This document shows, in pieces, positions 37,546 to 50,278 of a DNA stretch of 64,000 nucleotides. Positions within the stretch are counted from its first letter, which is position 1, and every line of letters begins with the position of its first letter. The notes beneath the pieces were generated by a model. It saw only the letters and a list, made by a program, of their open reading frames with translations. It was not told where the DNA came from and ran no database searches. Both the position numbers and the translations under genes were made by a program. This DNA comes from Typha latifolia (Eukaryota; Streptophyta; Magnoliopsida; Poales; Typhaceae): assembly GCA_019914945.1 (NCBI GenBank), contig CM034099.1, forward strand, positions 2,418,001-2,482,000. The letters run 5' to 3'.

Positions 37546-40500
37546 CTAGGCAGCAATTCCTGAGCAAGTAAAGATCAAAGGGGTGTCAGAGAACAAATGC
37601 ATTTGCAGTTACTACCAAAGAAAGGGATATATTAGCAAATACAAAATATAAAATCCTGTTACTTCTCTATAAGTTCTCCAGTTCATCAAGAAAAGTTCTA
37701 TATTAGTGCATGACATAGAAAACTGCATATGAGAAACAGAGATCTGAACATATGGTTGCATAATGTTTTTGCATCAACATTCACTAGCACATCTACATGT
37801 TGACACTATGCAGTGATGGTGCCTCCAGCAGTTGGGCACTTTTCTGGTTGTCACTAATTACATAGATACCTTAAAAATCTCAACTATGAGTGTTCCATAA
37901 TTTCTGCGTACTTGCAGCCCAGAAAAATTAAGCTACATCAAGGAAAAGGAATTCTTCTAGACTGTAATATCCAAATAAGCTCAACTTGCAGCAAAGCAAA
38001 CATATCTGTATAATCCAAAATATGGATTGCTCTATGATGCAATGGCCTTCAATTATAAAACCTCTGAAGTTAGTTGCTACCATCATTATTATGAGTTGAG
38101 TACATCAGCAGTAGAGAATGTCGACATCTTATTACAGTAGTAGATTGAATGCTAAATATGAGGAGGAAGAGAACTGAGAAAGGCTAACAAGAATAATAGG
38201 AGCAAAATGTGGCATGGAATCCACAATAATATTATTGATGAATTATACAAATTTATCATTTTGTAATAACCATTTCCCAATATACAACACAATTTGGAAT
38301 AATTTCTTCCTGTATTTTTTTCACTACAAAGCACTCTCCGTGAACAACCTGACTTTCAAGGAGACATCTAAGAACACAAATCTCTATTATAAATAGAACT
38401 AATGTCATTTCCTGAATAAAAGAAGATCCTAATCTTGATTGAACAAAAAGTCCATAAAAAATAGAACTGCAAAGTATGAAAGGACAATACAAGGCAGAAA
38501 AATAAAAGAAGGAACCTGGAGGTATGTTATAGAGGCAGAATACTAAAAGCAGGAATTTAATTTAGTTAAGAGGCGCATTTCTACATAGAGAGTGAAATCT
38601 TCCGAAATTCATTTTCACTTTTTGTTTTTATTCTGGAGTCGGCACAATCTCAGTTTTGACAGCTTCGCTGAGACCAGCAGTTCCAATTGGAGTTTCAAAT
38701 TTCAGTCCAATAATCACTATGAAGCACATTTCTCTAGTTTATATTCTCAGTTTGTACAGTTCTAGTAGTTCAATGTTGAAGTTTGTTAGTATAAAAAAAT
38801 AAAAACACATTTTTCTAATAGCTTAAGCTTTATAGTATTCAGTGAGTTAACATAGTATAAGAGGTGAAGGTTCTAAGTTTGAATATTGCCAAGCTTATAT
38901 GTCGTTCAAGATATAATAGTTTCCACTTATTTAATTAAACTTCACTTCATGGGCCTTTTCAAATGTCTTGAGCCCAGAAGTTAGGAAGAGATTACACTGT
39001 TATAAAAGATAAAATCACCATTCTTGAATAGCTTAAAGTTTTAAATTAGTTGGTAAGTTAACAAAGTTAATACTTAATATTGAGAAACAAATAAAGTTTC
39101 ATGTCAAGTTGTCAACTATTTTAGATTGAAATACTATAGCAGCTACTAGCATGAAAGTTGAGCAAACTTTAACAATCATATATCAGAATTTAATAAAATC
39201 TGCATATATCCGCTATATATGCATGTTCTATTCCTCTCAACTCTCAAGTTGTCCTGCTTCAATTTTTGGGTTTAAGTAATTGGTAGGAAAACCAACGAGA
39301 AGCATTTCTAGGTGAAGGAGACTTAAAAGCGAATATAGTTTAACCAAAAAGAGCAACTTCAACAAGCTTTGATCAGTTCAACTTAAGTTCTGCTGAAGCT
39401 ACATAATTTTGGTGACATCAGCCAGTATCAATTAGTTAGAATCGGTTTTGATATGTCCTAGTCAAATTTTGGCTAGTTTATCGGACCGAAACCTAGTTTC
39501 AATCCAAACCCAAAAATAAACTAGTATACTTCAGTCAAAAAGTGAGACCATGATGGAGGAAGTTCATTAACAATCCAATTGTGTCCAATAATTCATTGTA
39601 AATCTAACATTAAATAAGTCTAGGCTTCCCTTAAGACTTTTTGCACTTGCTTTCAGAGAAACTTCAATAGTAGTTACATTACTCACAAACTTTTTACACA
39701 TTATATGAAATCAAACCAATGCCTTTTTGAGTTGATTTCCCACATATATCTTTCGCTTGGCATAAACTCACATACAAGAAATCACATGATAATGAACCTT
39801 CAATATCTGTTAATAGATATATCATATATGTTGTTTGATCTAGATATAAATTATCGTCCATTAGAAATACTGCAGTAATATCACTCTAAAAGGGGGGCAT
39901 TTGTTCGCTTATTGGTATGCCACCACTGAACAAGAGGCAATCTCACATGATGATTGTTGCTATGTGCATGTACATCATTTTACAGTGTAGACTGCAGAAT
40001 GCATAATAATATGCAAAGAGTATGATGTGAAATAACAAAATTGTTAGGGTTCTAAGAACAATGATAGTTAAATTTTCAAAAAAAAAGAATAGAATTTCAC
40101 ACCTCCATCCTCAACTAAGGTTTCATATCCAAAATTCACATTAGAGATAAACCTCAAAAAAATTTCATTTCTTTATTAATTAAAGAGTAAAAAAATTTAG
40201 CAAATATATAGACTTTACAATGACAGTAAGTAAATAACACTTTAAACAATTGTAAGAAAAATAAATATAACTCTAAATACTATAAAAATCAAATGTAATT
40301 AAAAAATTTACTCAAGAATAATTTTCCGAAGAAGAAATTGCACTGATAGATGTACCGACGTAATATGTCAATGATTTCGGCATCAGAGTATAACTCAATT
40401 GTAGCTCTATATCTTTAAATATTAGCTTAATAGTGTACAATACATGTGCATGGGGCTTAGTATTGAGGCTCAATCATCTATACAATGAAAGGTGAAATAT

Positions 40501-42968
40501 CTCCCAAGATCTTCTAAAGAAAAAGTTTGACTACAGATGATCATGTGGCTTAAATACTAATCTCCAAAATAGCACATCATAGGTTCGTTCTTAGAGGCGC
40601 AACTCAGTACTCACAGATCGAAAGAACGTTTATGACATCATGTACACTTAAACCCACTACCTACTATGAGGTAAATTAGGTAACTGCGTCCATTTATCTA
40701 TGTCTGTAAAGCTGTCCTGTAATAGTGCAACTCAAATAAACTATCAAAATCATTATGGTAAATACTAGTCATAGTTAGTGCTTGCTACAATAGATTGCAA
40801 CACATCATCCAAGTACCACAGGAACTGGATGAACATTAAAATCAGACCATCTGAAAGTATTTAACTCTTATACAACGGCAAATTGCAACAACAAAAAAAA
40901 AAAAAATCAAATCAATCTATTCAATGCCGTCCTGTACAAGTAATACAGGCAAAGTACAGAAATGTATGGTACATTTGTTACGTAGCTATAATAACAATCT
41001 CTTTGCAAAATGTGTTGAACTTCATCATGTCACTTCTTATAAAACACAAATGGTTGCAGGTAGAATTATTCAACACATAATGAGACATTTTTCAAGCATT
41101 TCTTCTAACATTGTGTTTTCCACTTAAAATGTGAATTGTTAGTTCAAATTCAACTGTTAAAACAATACTGATTTACCCATTAATAGGACTGGAACTCATG
41201 TTAACTGAATATATGAAGGGTTAATTAGCTCTATCATTAAGTACCTTAACCACTAATCCACCAAATATACCACACTGTTTTACTTATTTAAATTACTTTG
41301 CTTAGCTAAACAGATAGTGATTACAAATGTATAGCAGAAAAAGGAAGGAGCCTCTCACCTCTATTTGTTTTCCTACTAGTATCCTCATAGCGGGCATTAT
41401 AACCTTCTGGACCATTGGTTGTGACATCTGAAGCTGTACTGCGAAGCCCATAACCAAATGGACCAGTCCCATCAAGCTCAGAAGATGCAGATCTCCAGGT
41501 AGTGTCTCCATAAATTGAGCTACTACCATATGAATGTGCAAAGTTTCCTTCATATCCATTGCTTGATACAGGGAAAGAAGAATTAACAGCAGCAGAACCT
41601 GTGTTCCTCCCATAGCTGTTACCACCTAGACCAAAGCTATTTTCTCCGGATCCATAACCCAGATTTCCGCTAGCATAGCCTGAACCACTGCCCACGCCAT
41701 GACCAGAAATAGGAGAAGACGGACTGCCCCAATTCACACTATTGTTGCCAAATCCACCTAGGCTTCCATTTCCAGAAGTCATGAAGGCATTCGAACTTGT
41801 GGAGTTGGTAGTATAGTTGAGACTGCCATTACCCCATACATTACGAGCCACTGAACTAAACACAGATCCAGTAGCATCATTACCCACACCATAGCCAACA
41901 TTACTAGTATATCTACTTGAACTCCCGCTGTAATTAGGGCTCAGTTGCCTTCCATAATTGAGGTTATTATTAAAATTTGAGTTTCCACCAAATCTTAAGT
42001 TCATGCCTGGCTCAAAGTTCATGCCAATCCCATAACCAGGACCAAACGAGGGATAACCATTACGGCCTCCTGTTAGGAGTCCAAACCTAGCATCCGTCCT
42101 CATTCCATAGGCACTCATAGAGTTCGGACCATACCCCTGGGTGTATCCATTGAGAAAGTTATTGACCCTACTCAGTGGATAGTTATATGCTCCAATGGGT
42201 GAGCGCATGGTTGGCCCAGGGGACAATTCTTTGGGAACAGCCCTCTTGACCTCAACCATCTTACCGTTTAGCTCATGGAAGGTTTTGAGCAACGCCTTTT
42301 CTACAGCATCCTCAGAATCATAGGTGATGAACCCAAAGCCCCTCGGTCTCTGGGTGTTGTGATCATACATCACAACAACATCAGTGATAGTTCCAAACTG
42401 ATCGAAGTAATTTTTGAAATCGGCTTCTGTTACAGTAGATGCCAAGCCTCCCACAAATATCTTCTTTGTGCGGCCAGGACCAGGAGAACCATGGACACTG
42501 CTGCTGTTCTTGTTAAGGGTGAGTTGATCATCCCTCGGGACAGCCTTTTTGGCCTCCACCTAAGAAATGCATCAACCAATGTCATGAATTCTGCAGGATT
42601 ATCATCCAATATTCACAATTCCCAATAATGGCAATGCCTAGATGAATCAGATACTGAATTATGTGTCTTAGAAACATGGAATTAGAAATGCAACAATAAT
42701 GTCCAACAACTAAATAGATTCAGTAAAGATAAGGTGAATTAATTACCATACGCCCGTCGATCATGTGCTTCTCCATGACGACTCTCTCTGCAACAGCTGG
42801 GTCTGCAAACACAATGAATCCAAATCCACGAGCTCGCCCAGTGTTTCTATCCTTCATGATCACAGCTTCCACCACCTCCCCAAAGTTTTTGAAGTACTCA
42901 CGAAGGCGGTCTTCGTTGGTGTCCCAGGAAATTCCCCCGATAAAAAGCTTGCCTAGATCCGACTCCAT
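37546..42968 (-). CDS. hnRNP-like RNA-binding protein with two RRMs and a Gly-rich tail
   Basis: Nuclear RNA-binding protein. Coding exons are 42968-42747, 42559-41359 and 37559-37546, summing to 1437 bp (478 residues). RRM1 (about residues 6-80) has RNP2 LFIGGI and RNP1 RGFGFIVF; RRM2 (about 107-185) has IFVGGL and RGFGFITY. The tail is Gly/Asn/Ser/Tyr-rich and low-complexity, a typical phase-separating domain. Exon 2 ends at a strong donor inside Gly after YEDTSRKTNR. Family members end in RGIAA, and the only suitable acceptor found, CTCAG at 37564-37560, supplies GIAA and a stop. The penultimate intron is thus 3.8 kb and the final coding exon only 14 bp. A 5' UTR intron (about 42985-43414) precedes the ATG. 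Reading through the donor instead would add a short unrelated tail. Confidence 0.9.
37560..41358 (-). other. 3.8-kb last intron of the RRM gene
   Basis: AT-rich. Stretches near 38800-38960 and 38998-39080 share a loose pattern with one near 1380-1500 (a run near GTTAACATAGTATAA and then GTTTGAATATTGCC), recalling worn copies of a common plant retroelement end. No host gene is recognised. Confidence 0.5.
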
Positions 42969-42984
42969 CTTCGTTTCTGCAATC

Positions 42985-43414
42985 CTGCAATATCAAATCC
43001 ACCATCACCAAAGGAACGCAGGGAGCGACATCCAAAAAGACAACAAAGGACACGAGTCAAATTCAGCAGGCAACACCATCAACCAGATCCGATCTAAAAG
43101 ACAAGAACCAAAACAAATAACCAACATCCATTCAACAAAATTCGATCTTTTTGCCACCTTATACAACAGTTGGAAAAAAAGCATAAGTACAATCCGCTCG
43201 ACATCAGATCTAGCAAAGAAGAAAGACCGGCACGATCCAATCCAAATCCACAATCCAACAAAATCCAACAATCCAGAAATGGGCTTCAACCAAATCAATC
43301 AACGAAGCTCAGATCCTCACCAGATAGATCCAAAAACACAGATAAGACAGACAAGGACGCAATTGAGACGACATCGGATAGCAAGTCAAGGAAAAGGATT
43401 GGACGGTCGCTCAC
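42985..43414 (-). other. 5' UTR intron of the RRM gene
   Basis: Minus-strand donor CG|GTGAGC at 43415/43414 and an acceptor near 42985 (TTGCAG). An alternative acceptor eight bases closer to the ATG also ends in AG. Confidence 0.6.
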
Positions 43415-43415
43415 C

Positions 43416-43557
43416 GATCGATCTGAGGCGCTTCCGGTGCGAGATCGAGGGGATCTCTCTGTCCTTAAGATCTCGACGTGGGCATCGGAAGAACAAAGAG
43501 GGGGCAGCGCACACACCCTCACCTCCTCCTCTCGTTGTCTTATATATATATATATAA

Positions 43558-43588
<31 letters not shown>

Positions 43589-46500
43589 AACACGAAAGAA
43601 TACCTCTTTCCCGATTCCCTTTTGTTTCCCCCTTTCTTTTTCTTCCTCCAATTTCGGTTAACTCGATTAGCGAAGAAGGGAAAGAGCACAAAGGATATAT
43701 AAAGAAGAGGAGGAGGAGGAGAGAGAGGAGAGAGAAGAGATCCTGAGATGCACATGAGGTGGTAGAGAAGGCGATGGATGATGATGATTTGGTGCGTTAC
43801 ATTTCAAACAACTAATATAAAAACCTTTTTTCTTTTTCTTACCGGCCTTTTCTTGCAAATCACCCCCCCTCGTCCTTCCTCATCCTTTTGCAACTTAGCC
43901 AAATTTTATTTTTCAATTGGCAACAGAAGACTGTAAAACATATAAATTAGGAGCATTCAAAAATAGCAAAAATATATATACACTCAGTTTTTAAATTTTA
44001 ATCTTATTAATTTCGAAAATTGAGATAAATTTTTTTTTCGCCCCCTTAAACTATCAAGTGAGATATTTCTGATAATTCATACGGTCATTATATATAAGAA
44101 AAATTGAAAGAATTATTATAAAAAAGATGATAATTTAGAAGGCAAAAAAAATTTATTCCTAAACAATAATTATAATTAAATTACAAAGACTCATCATTCC
44201 TCTCTTTATCAATCTTATTTAGTAATATCAACTTTAAACATTACAAAAATTCATTAAAAAATAAACTTTTTTTTGGTAACAGTTTCCTTGTCCATTCAAA
44301 GCATCCACATAGAAAACTTAATATATCTAGTCATTAGATTTTCTAGCATTGCATTTTCTTTAGAAATTTGTGAAAAAAAATATCACTTATTTTGCTTTTA
44401 TTATCATTCGCACATTACCATAGTATTTTACTTTTAATATTTCAAAAATATCCCAGCATTAGTTTGTTTAACCAATAATTACCGTAAAGATGAGTTAAAT
44501 TAACTAGGATTTAAGAATAAACAAGAGATATTTAGTTTTCTATTTTTAAAATTAATAAAAAAATATTTGTTATTCCATCTAGATTAAAGTTAACTGAGTA
44601 TATTTTTATAGGCATTAAAAGTAAAATATAAATATTCGCATAGTAAGATTAACCTAAGATGTTTCTAATAAATTCTCCTTTTTGTTCCACTGTCTAGATA
44701 TATACATATATATATTCTTGAAATAAGATTAATTCAAGCATCTAATACCAATCATCTCCCTAACATTAAGGATGACCATGACAAGCATGTAAATGGACCA
44801 GGCCAGGCTGGATTGGCTTAATAATGTACTAATCCTAAGAAAAACCTAATCAAAACTTTCTACTTTGATTAAGCTCATTCATGGCCCAGTTCTTTTTTTT
44901 TTTTTTAATTCTAGTATATTAAATGCATCCTAGGCTCAAAATTCCAGACTAAATTGGATCAAGTTCTTTGAGTTAATTTCAAAGTCAGGCCACTTTGGCT
45001 GACCAATATTTTCTATCCATCTTGCACATATAAAGGTAGTAACAAAATTTGACTTATATTTTTCCATTGTAGTAGGTGATTCATGTCTTATGATTCAATA
45101 CTTAGCTATTGCTTAAACAAGCAAATGAGAACTTTAAAATAAATGTGCTTCTTAATAAGCAGTACGACTTAGGTTCTCTCTTAGTCTACAGCCAGAGATG
45201 TAAGAATGCTGTTGTTATGGATCGACAAAAGAATTTAATGCGAGATATTTACTTTGTAGAAGAAAATTTTTGAAACTGGAATAAGCATGAGATGCTTAAT
45301 TAGATGGAATTGTAGTAAATTTTAAGTGATAATAACACATCGCAAGTAATAGTAGTAGAAGGCCCAATAAGTCTAATAAAGATTGCACTGGTTAAAATAG
45401 AAATAATAATAATAATTTAATATATTTACATATCCTTTTGTATACTATCCTTCATTTTATTTAATTAGTTTATGATCCTCGGATGTGATCGGTATACGGG
45501 CGGTAATTCATTACCAATTCTTATTAATATGAACATGATTCGTTTATAAAGATTCAGAATTTTTAAATGCAAGCATAATTTATTTATTAAACAAGTTACA
45601 CCGATTATAAACGAATTATTAAGTAAGACAAATTATTTAAATTTAAATGTTGATTTATTGTTGCTCAGGAATTTATTGATAGTGACTTTCTTCGATTCTA
45701 AGGGGGCTACTCTACTCCTCTTTTTTCTCGATCAAACTACTCCTAGTTTAGATTGAACCAAGAATCTTAGGCTTAGGCTGGGTTGTAACGATACCTAATT
45801 TTTAGTCTGTTTTCTATTCCCCTTGCCTTCTTCTTAAGATAAATATTTCCAGCCATCAAAAGCAAATAAGCAATAAATAGCGTTGAGAAAGATAGCTCAG
45901 CTCTGTTCTCTTAATTCAAGGTTCAATAGGCTACAGATTCTCTTGAGGAGCATTCCAGGAGTAGCCTGCCTTGGGTTTATTCAAATTATAAATAACTTTT
46001 TTTTAACATTATAAACGAATTAAAAAATAGGTTGAAGTAATAAATAATGAAACAACCTATTTAATAATTAGGTTAGGCGAGTTGACTTATTACAATCTAA
46101 GTTCGATTAGACTGAACTCAACTCGCCAACTTTTGTCAGACCTAATCGGCAATTAATGCACTTCTAACATCTGCAGCAACACTGACAGAGAAAGTTATCT
46201 ATCTCTCGCAGGAAATGAGATCATATCATGTCTTCTTATCAGTACAAGTTTCAGCTATTCGTTGGGCTTATTTGCCTGTTTCTATATATATATATATATA
46301 TATATATATGGGCTCATTTTAATTGGATATGGGCCACTGCTACTGTGCGAGTCACCTTAATATTAGCTCGTTTGGTAGAAGAATAAAGTAATTCATAAAT
46401 TATATTACACTTACGTGTTATCTATAATTTAGACGGGAGTTATCCCTAGTTATTTTTTTCCCTTTTGTTTGCAATACTTAAAATAAAGGACGTCATGGAT

Positions 46501-46731
46501 AAAGAGGTATTTATTTATTAAAAATATAAAATAAAGAATATAAAGAAATAGTTATAAACTATGGTATTAATTATACTAAAATAGTGTTTGATTATAAACT
46601 ATGAATACGAGATCCCACAAATGGGCCAGAAACAGATCAATTGACAAATGAATAGCCTTTTCAAATAATTGGGCTTGGGATCTTGGAGATTGCACACATA
46701 TATATCTATATAGCTCATGCACAATCCTTGC

Positions 46732-46773
<42 letters not shown>

Positions 46774-47158
46774 TTTTTTTTGCAGTCTTATTATTATACT
46801 TTTGCATATTATCCTTACATTTTTCACCCGTAAATATAAAATTCCATCCATAAAATAATCAAGTTCGCGAAGAAATTCTCAGTTGCATTAACTAATAAAA
46901 GATGCAATTAACACTGCCATGATGTTCATTACACATAATGATACGTAGAACAACACGAGATCAAAATAAAATTTGGAACATGCCAAAAGCCTTAGTTATC
47001 CCCCACAAAAATCATAGCTTCTTATTTATTTTTCAATCTGCCTGCAAAGAGAAAGAGAAGAGAATTTTCTGTATAAATTCAAATGTATTCACTTTTTTTT
47101 TTAATTAAAAAAAGATCACTATCTTGTGGTGGAAAAACCTATTACCTTGGAGAATTTT
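43416..47158. other. Intergenic region between the RRM promoter and the PAO 3' end
   Basis: The RRM promoter side has (TA)n and (CA)n runs at about 43541-43588 and GA runs near 43710-43740. Further microsatellites: (TA)n at 46283-46309 and 46734-46770. The remainder is AT-rich with no gene seen. Confidence 0.6.
46734..46770. repeat. (TA)n microsatellite
   Basis: A TA dinucleotide run of about 37 bp in intergenic sequence, 390 bp past the PAO stop codon. Confidence 0.95.
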
Positions 47159-50100
47159 TTAGGTCTCTTTGTCCTTGATTGTGACTTTGCAGAACCCGGT
47201 CTTGATGCATTTGATCATCATGTTTGCAGAATCAATTCCTACGCACATATAATAAGCAACACAAATATGATCATCTCCTTTTGAAATTAATAAAATAGCC
47301 CAAAGTTCCTTCTTAGTGTATGTATCCTTCTAAATTTTATATTTAAGATGCTACTCTTTTTTTTGTTGACAATAATAGGATAAACTGTTAAAAATTTAAT
47401 GGATGAAAAGAACTAGATACTGTTAGCATCTCTTTTTATATTTTTAAACCTCTATTTAGGAATAATGTCAATTCTTAAAAATATTTTTTTTAATTTTTAA
47501 AATAATTATTTTTATATTTATTTATATTATAAAAGAATAGCGTAATAATTATTTTGATGTGATATAAAATGAATGAAAAAATTTATGAAATTGCTATTGA
47601 TATTTCTTTGATTTAATATAAAATTTATTAAATTGATGGGATAAATATAGCGTAGGATATAAATATAATGAATAGTGCTTACATTTTTTAATAGGGTTAT
47701 TGTGATGTTTACCTAATGTATTATTAAATTAAAAAAAATTCTGAAGTGGACGAAAGACTAACAGTTTAATATGTGAAGTTTAAGAGGGATATAATATAAC
47801 GTGATTTTGGAAGGGTATACAAGAAAAAGAGAGACGTAAACCTGCAAGATAAGCTCCGTGAACATAGCCATTGTAATGCTCACTTGTATGCTCTCCGGTG
47901 AAGTAAACCCTCCCCACCGGCGCCTGCATGCATGAAAAAAATATATGAGAAGATGATCGATTCTTATGAGCAATTAATGAGCAAAGATAGGTATATACGT
48001 GTGGAAGAAGAGTAGTTAAGGTAGGTAAGTACGTACCCGAATCTGATCATACTCGTAGCGGTTAACACCAATAGGCCAATTGGAGAAAGTGCCCTTATAG
48101 AACCTATCAGACCACCACCTTGGGACGAGTATATCCGTTGCCTCTGGTATGTTCTTCCCAAACATGCTCCTCAGCACTTCCATGGCTTCCGCCTTCGTCT
48201 CCGAGTCCGGCTGCTGCTCTATCCTTCTCGATTCCTCGTCGGTCACCGTTACCAGTAGCACGTTGGCTCCCGGGTATTGCTTCTCGAATTGCTATACGTA
48301 AGTACGTCCATGCATATTAATTAGCGGAACAAGTTGATATTATTTAGCACTGCCATCGTAAAAGACTGGGAATTTAAGTATTGTTTATTTATTATCTATC
48401 CGGTTGAAAGATTAACGCGTACCTGCCACACTGGATAGTATCCCCTCCTTTCACTTGCGTAGAGGAAGAACTCTGTCCCATTGCCTTCAGGCCAAAATTT
48501 GTGGGGGAATTTTAGGAATATCTTGGTGTACACGGCCATGTCAAACTGATACAATGCCAGGATCTTCCATTGCTGATACAATATATATACGTACATAATA
48601 TAAGATTTCTACTTCAGTATAAGTTAAAATTATATACGATTCCATTTTGTTTATATATATAACTTACAGGTAAGGCTGGCTCAAATGTGATGAGCTTAGT
48701 TTGGAGGACGCCAATGCTAACAGAGACCATGACATAATCCGCTTTATAAACCGATCCATCCTCCGTAGTTACCACCACACCACTTCGTGATTGGCTGATG
48801 TGCCTCACCAGCTGCATGTAGTATTACCATAGAGTTAATTATTTATCAATCAGTTTGATAAAGATCTAACGGTTAATATCTTTAAGTGTATAATAAGAAT
48901 TAAAAAATATTACCGGTTCAGTATGTAATTTTTTTTAGATATATAATTTTGCATATTATTTTTTGACAATTATATTATCTTAATATTTTATCAACTAAAA
49001 GACATATATATCATTAACTGAGAGTAATGTATATATATCAAAATAAGGGTATTGATGTCTTTTATAATTAACTTGATGAAAATTTAATTATATTTTATCT
49101 TTTTAATTATCTTTTATTATTTACATATATCTCCCATTAGTTTAAGCTTGATTTAAATTAAATTTTAATAGATAGAGATAGATAATTATATTTAAATTGA
49201 AGTTTTATCTCAAAATAATTAAATTTAAATTATTTAATATTAAATGATATCTTTTATAATTAAGACATAATTATATTTAAGAGAGAAATCTTAATGGAAA
49301 AAAAACCTGTAAAACGGTTCTTTCGTACTGTAAAGTTAATTGTTTATTAATCAATTTGATGAAGATCTAATAGCAACTCCAACCCGACTCTAAATTTAGA
49401 ATTTGGAACTCGATTGAGCTCCAATGGAGCTCTAAAATTAGCTCCAAATTTGAAGGTAGGAATAGTGGGGCTCCAAATTTGGAGCCTCACCATGAAAATG
49501 GAGCCCGACTCTATTTGTCATTTCAACCTTTTGAAAATACTAAAATTACCCAATAATTATTATATTCAATAATTTTAATTCCATTTGTATCATTTATTGA
49601 ATAATTTAGTTAGTTAAATTGAGTATATAATTAGTTTTACTAATTATTTTTTAACAAAAATAATAACATTGGAAAGGTCTAATCATGACCTTTAAAATGA
49701 GTTTAATTAAATTATTTTTTAGTTAATTTAAATTTAATTTTTTATTACTTATAAAAATGAGTCTAATATTAAATTATTTTTGAGTTAATTTAAATTTTAA
49801 ATTTTTTATTATTTATAAAAATGAGTCTAATAAATTATGTGTCCTAAAATATAATTACTCAAAATTATTCCCAATGTAAATATTAAAAATTAAAATACAT
49901 TAGATATGACTACGGAACCAGAACCGGAACCGGTGGCTACAGAACCGGTGTCTAGGAATATGACTTATGAGAATATTAAACATCTATTGCTTTTATTATG
50001 TTTGGTTAATTTCTGATTATTTTATGTAATGTAATTTTGATATTTTTAGTTATTAAGTTTATTTCGTGTAATGTACTTTCGATGCGTTTAATTAAAAAAT

Positions 50101-50242
50101 TAATAATTTAAAATTACTTCTAAAACCATTGAATATTAGTCTTATTTTAAAGATCTCGATGAGAGTTTTCTAACCATATATTTTTTATTAAAAAAATAAT
50201 AACGCTAAGATGACCTATTAAGTAATTTAAAATAACTAAAAT

Positions 50243-50278
<36 letters not shown>

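Noticed and set aside
41302..41358. Reading the RRM protein through its exon 2 donor to a nearby stop
   Set aside because: The donor is strong and the family tail RGIAA is recovered by splicing to 37559; the read-through tail has no conservation.
43295..43702. Several overlapping open frames in the RRM leader and promoter
   Set aside because: They translate microsatellites (Tyr-Ile and Thr-His repeats) and the 5' UTR; none is conserved.
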